DNA from: Holacanthus passer
Taxonomy: Eukaryota > Chordata > Actinopteri > Pomacanthidae
NCBI GenBank assembly: GCA_025331565.1
Contig: JAFREQ010000027.1
Span: 2,675,501-2,739,500, forward strand
Direction: 5' to 3'
Length of the DNA: 64,000 nucleotides
Position numbers and translations under genes: made by a program. Position 1 is the stretch's first letter. Each line of letters starts with the position of its first letter. Below the pieces are notes generated by a model. The model worked only from the letters and a program-made list of their open reading frames with translations, ran no database searches and was not told the DNA's origin. This document shows, one piece after another, positions 46,220 to 57,496 of this stretch.

Positions 46220-46521
46220 TATTGTACAAATCTGAATCCTTTCTACAATCATGTGTTTGACAAAGTGTTGAACCTCTCTCCATCCTCGCTTGTGAACGAC
46301 TGAGTCTTTCCAGGATGAACCTTTCATACCCAATCATGATACTATCACCTGTTACCAATGAACCTGTTTACCTGTGGAATGATCCAAACAGGTGCTTTTG
46401 GATCAGTCCACAACTTTCACAGTCTTTTGTTGCAATGAAATCAGTGAAGTTGATGAGGCCAAACATTAAATATATTTATTTCTGTTCTACATAGAGTCCC
46501 AACTGTGGAATCAGGGTTGTA
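46220..46521 (-). mobile_element. Non-autonomous DNA transposon (family A), reverse copy
   Basis: On the plus strand it reads CATGTGTTTGACAAAGTGTT, AACCTCTCTCCATCCTCGCT, GATGAACCTTTCATACCCAA, TCACCTGTTACCAATGAACC, and it ends GAATCAGGGTTGTA. This is the reverse complement of the copy at 13.6 kb for most of its length, with the terminal block on the right. The hairpin arms are kept with one mismatch. Confidence 0.65.
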
Positions 46522-47730
46522 GACATGATGAAAAAGATCAAAGAATAAAGTAATTCCTGTGCATAAACCCAAAGTGCCTGTTTTAAAGAAACAGCTTATT
46601 TTGTTGTTTAATTTAGAGAAATTGCTGAAAACTCCTCTAATACACAGAGTAACAACCCGGAGACAACCAGCCACGATCGCTTTGACTCCTTCGGGAAAAG
46701 GAAGCATATTTGTTCTTCAGGTATTTCAAACTAAATGCTACGGTCAACGGCTTCGCAAATCTTTATGATACAACTTTAATGAGCCACTGAGACTTGAGTA
46801 AGAAGAAAGTGGAAATACATCCCAGTTTGTCAATTACGTGCTCTTTTCAGTCTGGATGTGTGAACGGGGCAAAGGCACATTCACACACACACCTGCAGCT
46901 ACAAGGCCTAAAGCAAAAACTGGTTGCCTCAAGGCCGATCAATGAGTTTAGATCAATCCGAGAGACTCTTGTAACTCCACAAATATATACTGAAATGACC
47001 TGAAGTACAGTCATCTTTACTCCCTGTAATCCTGACCCACCTTCTCATTGTATATTTGAAGGAGTGTGAAGGCATCCTGAAGTCAGATTTGTGCTAATGG
47101 AGGACTGGTTGATTTCCAATTTAACAAGTTATTCCAACGAGCGCTAAACTTTACGAACACAGCCTCCGAGCATGTGAGACAGGAAAGACATGCATTTTTT
47201 AAAAGTTCGACTGAAGCGTTTAAAAACAATGAGCTACTGCTGAAAAGGTTCTCACACAGTAGAAAGAGATGGAGAGATGCTTCCTGCATGTGTGTGAGCA
47301 ATATATATCTGCTGTGTATGTGTGTGCGTGTATGTGTGTGTGTCCCTGCACTTGTACTCGGCAAAGCCATCAATACCTGCGGAGGAATGCATGTCATGAT
47401 TTTTGACTCATATGCTTTTTACACATTCTCACATACACACACTCACACACACACACATGCATAATGCTGCACCTTTATTGGCTCTATTTCAAACCTTTCA
47501 ATAATTCAGTGATTCATCTTATAAATATGCATACTCAATTTGTAAAAGACAGAGTGTGTGTATGCATCCGTGTGTGTGTGACTGTGTGTTTGTGAGAAAG
47601 AGAGATCCATCTGGTTTTAAGTACCTTCTTCTGAACAATATGGCAAATGAGGAAGTAGAGCCTGCATTTCTAGCGACTCCCCCTCACCATACAAACACGC
47701 ACACACATTATGCGTATAGCATCTATTTGA
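46522..47730. other. Gene-free stretch with CA/GT-rich pieces
   Basis: GT-rich near 47320-47345 and CA-rich near 47430-47460. Frames at 47083-47464 overlap these on both strands. Nothing is recognisable. Confidence 0.5.
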
Positions 47731-47758
47731 GTGTGTGTATGTGTGTGTGTGTGTGTGT
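47731..47758 (+). repeat. (GT)n microsatellite with one TA interruption
   Basis: GT array interrupted once. Confidence 0.93.
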
Positions 47759-47875
47759 TTAAACAGCTACAGTTAAAGAGCTGACTCAGGTTTGTGCTCC
47801 CAACCTGCTTAGTATGACACGACCATTGGCCAAAAGGTCATAGCCTTGCTTTATTATGTGTATATGTGTGTAAAT

Positions 47876-47893
47876 GAGAGAGAGAGAGAGAGA
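47876..47893 (+). repeat. (GA)9 microsatellite
   Basis: Perfect GA array just upstream of the hAT element. Confidence 0.93.
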
Positions 47894-47939
47894 TCAGATC
47901 ATAACTCATCACAGACATCACTGAATATTCACCTTATTT

Positions 47940-49157
47940 CAGGGAGGGGATCATCCAGCCTCCAGGCCTTATGCAGCCGACGAGGCAATTATAAACACAA
48001 AAAAGCAACTCAGAGATACAAACAAATTCACAAAGCAATTCCTTTCCTCTGCAATAAAATAAAAGAGTAGACTAACACTTCAAGGTGGTCCACAACACAT
48101 TCATAATGGTTAAGTGTCATTGGTGACATACATTGTGGCGACTGCCTAGTTTTTTGGGATGTGTTCGAGGTCACGAAAAAGACCAATCTTGAGTGTCGAG
48201 CTCAAAATATGCTAAACTGGACGAGTTGCAAGGACAAATACGTTTGGATAAAGTTAATGTCCTTCGGCAGATTTTGGCTGCCCAAGAAGCAGCTTTCACA
48301 AGACGGCATTCTGACAATGTTATGCAGGTAAGTTTTGACATGAGGGAGATAATTGCTGAGAAGCTGAAACCTCGTTCAGAAGGAGAATTTGTGAAGGAGT
48401 GCCTTGTTGCTGCTGAGGAGCTGTTAGCACACAACAATGTAAAACTTCCAAAGTGTCAGTTTGTCTCGAAGAATTCATGCAGATACCAAGTCAATGATAC
48501 CGAGAGTCCATGGCCTCCGTGGTTGACATCACCGAGTGCCTCTCAGAGCTGAACCCCAACAAGCTTCTCAGCTCTTTGCTTTCAAATGTGAAATAATTTG
48601 AAACATGCTTTGGCAAGTGCAACTGGAAAAAAGTACAACTGTGCATTTTCCTCCTCTGCAAGAACAAAAAGCAAGTGCAAAGCTCCTTCAGGCGTTCAGT
48701 GAGAGGTTTCAGGACATGAAATGTAAACAGAACTGAACATATTTGCTACCCTGTTTAATGTGGAACCAGCTAATGCGCCTGACAACCTACAACAGGAAAT
48801 GACTGAGCTGCGAAGCAACGATGAACTCAAAGCTACGTTCAACAACCTCCCACCGCTCGAGTTCTATCAACTGTATGTACGTCCTGATTCTCCAGTTCTG
48901 AGAAGACATGTCCTGAAGGGAAGCATCTCGGTTTGGGACAACCTGAAAGACCGACCGATCTAAACCTGGTAAACCAGCTGTGAGAAGCATCGTCATCATC
49001 GCTACCACCTGACATCGTACACCTCGCCAAAGAGAAGCAGTTACAGCATCGCATTAGAGGTTAGCGTGATATATGTGTTCAATAATTTAGTACGGCCCTC
49101 GGAGGATGTTGTAAAAATTGAAATGGCCCTTGATAGGAAAAAGGTTCCCCACCTCTG
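47940..49157 (+). mobile_element. hAT (Charlie-like) DNA transposon, complete ends, internally deleted
   Basis: A perfect 8-bp direct repeat CCTTATTT lies immediately outside both ends (47932-47939 and 49158-49165), the target-duplication length of hAT elements. The left end starts CAGGGAGGGGATC; the complement of the right end starts CAGAGGTGGGGAACC, so the termini form a degenerate inverted repeat. The right subterminal block GTACGGCCCTCGGAGGATG, AAATGGCCCTTG, GGTTCCCCACCTCTG is typical of Charlie-like ends as I know them. The interior holds disjoint pieces of a transposase. At 1218 bp it is far shorter than an autonomous copy. Confidence 0.85.
48196..49062 (+). pseudogene. hAT transposase remnant (GTF2IRD2/ZBED-like)
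   Basis: Four peptide blocks remain in family order. (1) 48196-48552: KYAKLDELQGQIRLDKV, AAQEAAFTRRHSD and EGEFVKECLVAAEELL, the N-terminal part of the transposase of the kind domesticated in GTF2IRD2. (2) 48510-48595, other frame: ASVVDITECLSELNPNKL, like the block after the catalytic core. (3) 48760-48963: PDNLQQEMTELRSNDELK and LEFYQLYVRPDSPVLRRHVL, the start of the C-terminal dimerisation domain. (4) 49003-49062, other frame: LPPDIVHLAKEKQLQHRI, the extreme C-terminus. The BED zinc finger and the whole catalytic core are absent and stops separate the blocks, so it is non-functional. No in-frame ATG opens block 1; a TGA precedes it. Confidence 0.8.
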
Positions 49158-49165
49158 CCTTATTT

Positions 49166-50517
49166 GTTTAATTTAAATGAGTCTTAATAAAACTAGACTG
49201 CAGGAGAGAACAAGAATTTCTCTTTCAAGTATCACGTAATTCATCATGTAATAACTGTCAATCATCCTCAGCTGCAAATTTCTGGATATGTGATTCGTTA
49301 ATTATGTTGGTTGTACGACTAGTTATATATCAGTCACAACAGTATATTTACTGCTGCATTACCTTTTGAAGAACAGGCTCCATGATATGATCCAACATCT
49401 ATAGCAAAATATCTGTCACATTTATCTCGATAACCATAACTGTATGATAAATATTTATTCTAAAACATCAGAATTTGTTATTGTGTTTCTCGTGTTGGCT
49501 TCATTATACCATTGCCCTTGAAAATTCTCGACTCTGATTGGCTGGAAAGTTACCAGTCGAGCTGAAAGTGCTGGTTGGCTGAAAGTCTGAATATGGAATT
49601 CAGACAATTTACATATTGAAACATGGGATGAGGGTAAAAAGACACAATCAAATACATTTCATGAATCATAAGTGTCATTAACACATTTCCTTGATAGTTT
49701 AAGAAGTAAATCATCAAAGTTTGTTTCAGTTCTGCAGAAAAAGTAAAACGTCTAGTCATTTCCTCACTCGATCATCTATGAAAACATTCATCTTTTGCAA
49801 ATTTAATTGTGTGAGTAAAAGTACTGCAGTCATTAATCAATAATGAGAATTTACTGGGCATCATTCAATCATTTTTGTAGATTTCTTGGTACAATTACTG
49901 CCCCCATTTTCTGGATTTCTGCCAAACATACAGTGAGATTTGCTTATGCGCTGCTGTTCGCTCTCCGGTGCAGCAGCCGACATTAGAAATATCTAGAGTG
50001 GGATTTACAACCTCCTGTGTGTGTGAATATGTTGTTTATGTGCCTCCTTGCAACTGTGCAGGGGAGCGTTTTCTGCTCTAATGATAATTCACCATCATTA
50101 AGATCTCCCATAATAATGATAAAGGCTGGAGCTGCCAAGCCTGCAGTACCTGTGTGGATTCATAAACCAGGTGGAACTCCAGGAGTCTGTGAGAACACAT
50201 GATAACAAGCTGGTGAACATGTGCCGACACATATCTGCAAACCTGCGGGTGCAGACGCAGCATGCGGCCGCACACGAAGGCCCATTTGCATGAATCCATA
50301 CCCTGTTCCCTTTAAGTATGTCAACGTCAACATTCAGATCAAACACACAGGCGACTGCACACACACACACACACACAAAATCCATACCTACACATACAAA
50401 CACAGATTCAGCTGCAAGGACACGGATGTCAATCAATTATTAGTCTCATCTTCCACAGGCTGTCACTGTCGCTGCAGCTATCACACTTCACACACACAGC
50501 ACCGTGTGTGACGCTGC
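49166..50517. other. Gene-free stretch
   Basis: AT-rich. It contains a 7-bp perfect inverted repeat CTCGACT/AGTCGAG (49527-49533 and 49555-49561) around TGATTGGCTGG, an inverted CCAAT box. Frames at 50017-50511 are not recognisable. Confidence 0.5.
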
Positions 50518-50538
50518 GTGTGTGTGTGTGTGTGTGTG
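50518..50538 (+). repeat. (TG)10 microsatellite
   Basis: Perfect TG array, first of a group of three alternating arrays. Confidence 0.95.
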
Positions 50539-50595
50539 CTGACACAGGTTATTAGTGGTCTACTCTGAACACCTGCACCTTGTGTGCTCTGAGCA

Positions 50596-50600
<5 letters not shown>

Positions 50601-50644
<44 letters not shown>
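50601..50644 (+). repeat. (CA)22 microsatellite
   Basis: Perfect 44-bp CA array between two GT arrays. Confidence 0.98.
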
Positions 50645-50645
<1 letters not shown>

Positions 50646-50791
50646 CTTTGTGATTGACAGACCATATTTTTGTCATCCAGAAAGGCTGAGACACTCGGGT
50701 GTAAAAGGATGTTCTCTCTCGCTCTCTTTCTTCCTCCATCCCTCATCCCCTGCTCCTTTTTTTATCAGTCTTTGTCCTTCCCCCTCGGCTG

Positions 50792-50798
<7 letters not shown>

Positions 50799-50851
<53 letters not shown>
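50799..50851 (+). repeat. (GT)26 microsatellite
   Basis: Perfect 53-bp GT array, complementary to the CA array 154 bases upstream. Confidence 0.98.
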
Positions 50852-50861
<10 letters not shown>

Positions 50862-50884
50862 AATGCTTGCCCGGTGCAGCTCCC

Positions 50885-51015
50885 AGACTTTCATTGAAAT
50901 GTTATTTAGCCAACCAATTAGATGTTGGGAACAGCAGGTGAGCCCTGAGCTCTATCCAATCAATGACCTTAATCCTCCTTAATCAACCAATTAAGATTCT
51001 ATTATCGGCACAAAA
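50885..51015. promoter_or_regulatory. Candidate homeodomain-type regulatory block
   Basis: Contains GCCAACCAATTAGATG, an E-box CAGGTG, TGACCTTAATCC (bicoid-type TAATCC core) and CTTAATCAACCAATTAAG, a perfect 6-bp inverted pair CTTAAT/ATTAAG. No simple repeat or transposon signature. Dense homeodomain-type cores suggest an enhancer; this is untested. Confidence 0.3.
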
Positions 51016-51019
51016 TCAC

Positions 51020-54000
51020 GCACATATACACACACACATACACAACCACACTGGAATTGTAGAAATGCCGCATTGGTTTCTATCTTTGCAGAGATACAAA
51101 GATACAAGATAGTTGGGCAGTTTCATGCCTTCTTACAGATATATGAAAGGAAAAAGATTAAGAGTTTGTGTTTTAATGAATTAATTGGTTTTGGTAGCTT
51201 CACTTTGTTTACTCGACTTCTAATGAATGAAGGTCGTTCAAGAGGATGAAATATTAACTTTAAAACTTCTCCTGGTGGCTCGAGGTGATATACGAACAGT
51301 GTCAGTGTATGTTTAAACCCTTAAGTGCTCCTCTCAACTTTTTGGAAACTGTGATGTCGTGTTTGCAAAATTAGTTGTACTTAACTCGATTGAGCCATCT
51401 GTAGCACGAAGTATGTTAGGCCAAATTAATTTCCCAGGGTGCACTGCAGTTTTGTAGAGCCAGACCATTTTAGACAGCATCCTTCTAGGAAGTCAGTGGG
51501 AGAAAAGTTACTCTCACCATATATATGTTTTTGATGTAGTTTAGTTTTAGACAACTGACTAAACAGAATGATGAATAATATCCCCCCAAAATATGACTTT
51601 GCAATAATCATTTTAAAAACACTCTACTGATCTGTAGAAATGTCTGTTAATGGTAAAAGAAGTATTGCTAACACTTTATAACCAGTATACAAACATTTCA
51701 TATATTGTTGTTGATATAAGAACATTTGAAGTGTTTATTAATGTTTTTGTCTTCAAGGATAACTTCTTCTATAAAGACATATTTTATATAATTACAACCA
51801 TGTTTATGTATAATTTCATTCATTATCTGTTCACACAGAAGCCTTCACTTACAAGTTGCTACAGAATGAGTTATAGTTGTTAGAAACCATCTATTCAAAT
51901 GGTTTTCTGGTGATAAACTGCTCTCAGTGTAAAATCTAATGTTGCTTTTTTTATATTAGTATGATTTATTGATTTTGTTTCAGATGTTTGAGTCTTACTG
52001 ACAATATTGTTAATGATTCAACAAAGGCAAATCTAAGCACAATAACATTTAATGGACATCAACAAACTCCACGCCTGTCTTAAGAATGTTTCAGAATGTT
52101 TGAAGTTGAAGTGTATAGGAAATACCTTCGAGAAAATAAGCCAGTGATGGTTTGTAGAAAAGAAGCTGAACTGTGCAGATTATACTGTATCTTTTTTATT
52201 CATTGGTCTCAAAATGTCCTGAGTATGATTTATGTAAAATGTTTTATTTCTGGAGTTTTACACACCTCTCTTGTCTGTAGATGTGTAACTGAAAAATGCC
52301 TTTCATTTCATTTTGAGAAATATTAAAGCCGATTGTAGAAAGTGTACTTTTACTGGAAATGGACATTGCCAAAATAAGTTTTTATAATGAAAAGGTTAAT
52401 TCAATTCATCACTGCGAACATCCCTTCCCACGCTCTCTCTCGCCATCTCAGTTTTTCATTCATCCTACTGTACACTGTGAAATAAAAGCCAGAAATGCCA
52501 GAAATGTTTTAAATAAATTGCGCATATGCATCCTCGAGAGTGCTGCAGCGTCTTATTTGCAATTGAAATCTCACTAGTTTCTTTAGGTCTCTTCCAAGAT
52601 CTTAGAGTTGCAGTTGGGGAAAACATCCTCAAATGGAGGTCACAGCAAATGACGGACCAGGATGGATGGATTTGAGGAGATCCACTAATAATTTATAGTA
52701 AAACAAACATGAATATGTAGGAATAGATGAGCAGAGGGAAAAAGCAAGATTTTTTTTTTTTTTTTTTTTTTTGGCCCAGAAATAATAAAAAGCCCTCGAG
52801 TCTGACAGGGTTGTATGTTTTCTTTCGTAATCCACTTGAAAATAGCCTGTTTCCTCTCTGCCTCTGGGGATTTCATTTCTTTAAAACAAAGCTCTGTTGC
52901 AGAAATATGTGGACGTATATAATTACGTGTTTGTATGTATGTGTCCAGAAAAAGACGGAGACGCTCAGCAGCAGTGACGTCCTCTTTATATACCTCTCAT
53001 TGCCGCTCTTCATCTGTTCCTCCATCACCCGCATTACATTTCTGTAGATCCCTCCATTTATTCAGATTTATTTTAGTCCAGAGTATCTCAAACAAGGCAA
53101 GTAATTGTTTGCTCTGAGCAATAAGATGTGGGAGGGAGCGGTGGAAGAGAGAGACGGAGGAAAGAGCGAGAGGCAGGGAATTAAGTAAGACCTAGAAAAA
53201 CTGAAGACGTACAGTAACAAGGACATACGAGTACGCAGATATTGATGGAGGGCAAGAATCTGCGGTTGAAGGAGAGAAGTGATTGTATCTTAAGTAAGTC
53301 GCTCAAAGAAAGGGAAGATATACAATATACATACAATCAGCTGCTATAAGAAAAGATGGCAAACATTCATTTCTGCTCCATTATTGATCATCGCTGAGCT
53401 TCAGGATTGCATTTGTTGCTTTTAGTTTGCCATAGAAAAGACGATTTTACATTGTTCGCTCAACATTGCTTATTGAGCTCTAATGATAATTGAGGTCATT
53501 TAAAGAAAGACTAGTTAGGGCCAGGTCTTTTTCAGATCATACGCATCAACCTTTAAGCGTGACATTGCACAGAGCAAGGCTGATATGTTTTTGTTTTTTT
53601 TTAAATGAGGGAGCGGCGATGTTCTCCCGGGCAGCTGTGCAAACCGTGGCGCCGCACACTGTCCTGGTTTTCTGCCAGATTTTACAGCCAAAGTTCAACT
53701 AAACTGAACTTCCAAGAGAATTTGGCAGAAGTTATGATGGCACCAATTTAACTGCGGGGAAAAAAAATTAAGGACGAGCTGAAGGATAAGACTGGAAATG
53801 TTCTATTTCATTTTTGTTATTACCAACCCACAAAATGACCCAAAGACAATAATGTTTTAGTTTTTCTCTCTGTAGTTTCCGACTTGTTCACCCTGTGTGT
53901 GGCTCTCAGCCCCGAAGTCCATTCATTCCTACAGAAGACGGAAATCTTATTAAACGTGTCACAAATGTGAACTCTTGTTTCCATAAAACAAGCGGGGAGT

Positions 54001-54430
54001 GTAGTTTTTAGCACGTGTTACTCAAAGAGGAGGATGTTTTGAGGACTATTTTCAGCAGCGGATTAATCCACATTTGGAGCCTAATGGGCAAAAAAAAACT
54101 CAAGCATAGCAGAAAATATGAGATGAAGGCTGAAGTTACCAGGTTTGAAAATTGGTATAGTGAGTTTACATTTCAATGTAGCATCCTAGTTTCTGTAGCT
54201 GCTTTATGTACATCCTTCTTTGCATGTGCTGACATGATGGAAGGTAGAACGGTTATTGATTTTTTCTGTATATGTTTACTGAAAAGGGACAGTACTCATT
54301 AGTGAACGTAGCCTGTTTCAAAAATACATCACTGGAAATTTGCCACAGTCGGTAAAACCGTCACCTGTAGTCCTAAAGAATTGTTCAAAACTAGTCCAGC
54401 TTTATTCCAATCAACTCCAATCAGTGGACT
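51020..54430. other. Gene-free stretch
   Basis: About 3.4 kb, strongly AT-rich from 51140 to 52400, with a T23 run at 52750. No recognisable frame (longest 106 codons at 52727-53047, running through the T tract). The part 53360-53490 is AT-rich and non-repetitive (TGATAATTGAGG, CTCTAATGA), a weak conserved-element candidate. Confidence 0.5.
52750..52772 (+). repeat. Poly-T tract (T23)
   Basis: Uninterrupted T run. It could be the tail of a minus-strand retroposon, but nothing recognisable adjoins it. Confidence 0.92.
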
Positions 54431-54434
54431 GTTC

Positions 54435-54629
54435 GTCCAACTTAACCCTAAACTAAACCTAATTCTAACTTAACCATTACAACCAAATCTGAACCTTCAA
54501 ACAGCCCTTTGAAACCAAAACATCCTCACTTTCCAAAAATGTCCTCACTCTGTTCTCTCTCAAAAACTTGTTCCTGTCCTCACTATGAAGCTAATACAAG
54601 CATGCGCACACACACACACACACACACAC
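54435..54629 (+). repeat. CCTAAC-rich dispersed repeat ending in (CA)n (family E), copy 1
   Basis: Diverged TTAACCCTAAACTAAACCTA units, then CAAACAGCCCTTTGAA, AATGTCCTCACTCTGT, GTCCTCACTATG and a CA array (54607-54629). The second copy at 60.4 kb has the same order. I know this as a common fish repeat in which the microsatellite is the element's own end. Confidence 0.65.
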
Positions 54630-56465
54630 TTTGAAAGGAGAAGTCAGTCAAGTGCCCCAGTTTCAAAGCAGAGAGTCGCTGATAGCTTCTGATCACCCAT
54701 CATCTCCATCAGTGCATCCTCTGGGTGCTGACCCCCTCCTGTTTGGCCCCCGGCCCCCGACATCACCACATCTCTATCTGTTATACATGTTTGTTACATG
54801 TTCAGGTTAAATGCCTGATGAAGAGCTCAGGCAGGTAAACTCCTCTTTTAAGCATCTGCTGTGTAAAACTGCTAAACCGTTAATCTGCTGTTCATTTGTT
54901 ATCAAGCGTTTCGCATCTGATGCACATGTGTATTTTATTTGATCTCATCATGTTTCAGTTTGTTAATATGCCTTCAACCAGTCACGGATCATGAAGCTCT
55001 CATCCAGGGATCCACTGACGAGACCAAAGTGGGGACACATGCCATGAAAGACGAGGATGCCAGGATATAAACCGGCAGACATCTGGACTCTCCTCAAGGG
55101 CAAGATGGTGTTGCAAGATTGCAGAGAACTGCATTTGTGGCTGCCGTTATGTTTGAGCCCTACACTCTGCTCCCGAACCCTTCAGTCCATTTACAGCACT
55201 CCAGAAGGTTTTCCAGGAGCTGGACAGCAACACGCTCTCCAGGATCAAAGACTGATCAGTGTACTCTTACAAATGTGGAATGGGGAGGTGGACAAGATGC
55301 AATTTTCCATGTTCATTATCTTGGATCATGGACATTATTGATCCCTCCATTAGACGCACGCACTGGACTTGGAGTGTCTTTTGTATGTTACGTATGTTAG
55401 GTTTTCTTTGTTGTTCCATGTAATGTTCCTTTTAGGTTCTAATTTTGGTGGATGTTAATATTAATCTCCTCATATTGTCCTGCTTTACTGAATGTTTTAC
55501 AACATGTGTTTCCTGCACCCAAAGTGCCTTTAATAAATCTGCAGCACTTATTAAAGGCTCTGACAAAGAAAGACATTTTAACAGTCCGGAGACGTGATAA
55601 AAGGATGTGAAGTAAATCATCATCAACCTTTGTTTTAATTCAGAAATACATTTAAGGAGAGACCTCATTTACAATATAGCCGAGTTAAGAAAACATCTAG
55701 GAACCAAGGAATACAAATAGGAAGCTTAGTTAAAAATGGTGATAAAATGTAAAAATGATAAAAAGCCGCATTAGAAAAATAATAAAACCTTAGGACTAAA
55801 TAAAGCAGTTCAAATTTTAAGCAAATGAATCAACTAAAACAAGAACAGCTGGAAGTGAAATGAGGAGATTAAAAATTTAAATTGCCCTGAGGATACAAAT
55901 GAAGTAAGCTTTAAATTGTTCTGCGTGTTACTCCATGTTGTGTGCAGGTGCACAATGAGGGAAAAAAATGGATTTTCCAAGCTCAGTAAAAGCAGCACCT
56001 GTAACATAATCCAATCATTTGAGCGTGTTCAATAAGAGCCAGCATTAAAAGACCACAAAGAAGTCATGTAAGGGAGTAGAAAACAAGTAAGAGCCTGATA
56101 AATAAATAAACCCCAGTGTCTATCAAGTCGTACAGAGAAAGAGGAGCAACCTCAGCATCCAGCTCTCTGTGATCACGATTATAATTATCACAAGCAATAA
56201 ATCTTTAAATATAATCAACAGGTGCTCATAGCGAGGAGACGTTACTTCTGGGAAATGTTAATAAAATATTTTCTGTGTTGTGTGTGAGCGCTTCACAGCA
56301 GCTGCTTTCACACAATCTGGTTCAGTCTCGAAGCCTTTTAGTCGAATTCCAGTCGTCTCCATGTTGACATGACTTTCTTGTGTTTGTACACATCCTATGG
56401 CTCAGTGAACAATTCCAACTTCATTATATAAGTCCAGGAATTCTTCTACCACTCTCTGTATTTTA

Positions 56466-56472
<7 letters not shown>
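54630..56472. other. Gene-free stretch, one unidentified patch
   Basis: The piece 55010-55340 has a more protein-like base composition, with overlapping frames of 93-94 codons (55057-55341 and 55119-55400), including KPADIWTLLKGKM and AFVAAVMFEPYTLLPN. It may be a broken retroelement or pseudogene, but I cannot name a family. The rest is AT-rich with nothing recognised. Confidence 0.4.

Positions 56473-56509
<37 letters not shown>
56473..56509 (+). repeat. (GT)18 microsatellite
   Basis: Perfect GT array. Confidence 0.97.
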
Positions 56510-56510
<1 letters not shown>

Positions 56511-56626
56511 ACTGCGTCGAACAGGGGAGCACATGCTGAGACTGGGGAACAGTCCTTTACATCTGCCTTAATTGAACCGCACTCAAGCATAAATTAGTCC
56601 ACCCTGCCAACTCTGCACTTTCTACT

Positions 56627-56671
56627 GTGTGAGTGTGTGTGAGCGTGTGTGAGCGTGTGTGAGCGTGTACC
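56627..56671 (+). repeat. GAGCGTGTGT minisatellite
   Basis: Three GAGCGTGTGT-type decamers preceded by a GAGTGTGTGT unit. Confidence 0.88.
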
Positions 56672-57496
56672 TGCCCACATGTGTTTGTGCATTTCCTAAA
56701 ACAGATTGCAAACTGGACTATTTTTGTTGTTGACTGTTTTATCTTTTTGCCAGCACACTCACTTTTAGGCTGTTTGAAATCACAATATACAGTGAAATGA
56801 CTGGAATTCAAGGATTAATCCAAGAATCCTTTTGATGATTTTGATTTCAAAGGCTGAAGAAGTAAAATCTCTTCTCTCTGAGTTTTTACTTTCTTCCCCC
56901 GCTGGTTTTCACTGATACATTTTTAACCTCTTTATTATTTCCTCCGTCCATCACCACTATGATCTGCAGGAGGTTTTATCTGCCGCCGCCTCTTCACAGC
57001 CATACAAATCTACATTCATCTGGATCCTGGCAGGCACGTCGACCTCCGACTTTCCTGATCCACACCCATTTCAAAAGAGACAGTTGTAAAACAAGTCCTC
57101 CAAGCTAAATTACAAAACACCTTGTTTGTCACTGACTTCCAAAACAGCGTTTCTGCACAAATGACAGTCTTTTCTACTTGGTTTCTTTTACAGAGGCCAC
57201 ACTTTTGTTCCTTAACCAACGTTGACTGTTGGTAGGAGACAGGATGCAAACAACTTCTTCACCAAGGGCCACACATTTCGTTGACCTAACCGTCCACCCC
57301 AAACTCCTCTGTAACTGTGTGTTCAGACAGAACACAGATCAAGTTGAAGAGATAGATACAAAGTCAACGGAAAGACATGAATTCACCTTGATGGGCACAA
57401 ATGGGTTCATGCAAGTTCTGAATGTTTCAACAAATGGTTTGTAGTGTCATGTGTATATTGTGTGTTTTTGAAGGCATGCATTCTTCAGGTCTAAAC
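56672..57496. other. Gene-free stretch
   Basis: Nothing recognised. Confidence 0.5.

Noticed and set aside
48196..48552. Intact or domesticated hAT-derived host gene
   Set aside because: No in-frame ATG, the catalytic core and BED finger are missing, blocks are in different frames, and the element still has its target duplication, so it is a dead insertion.
56627..56671. Short direct repeats as a possible CRISPR array
   Set aside because: Contiguous decamers without spacers, in a vertebrate-type sequence; a minisatellite.
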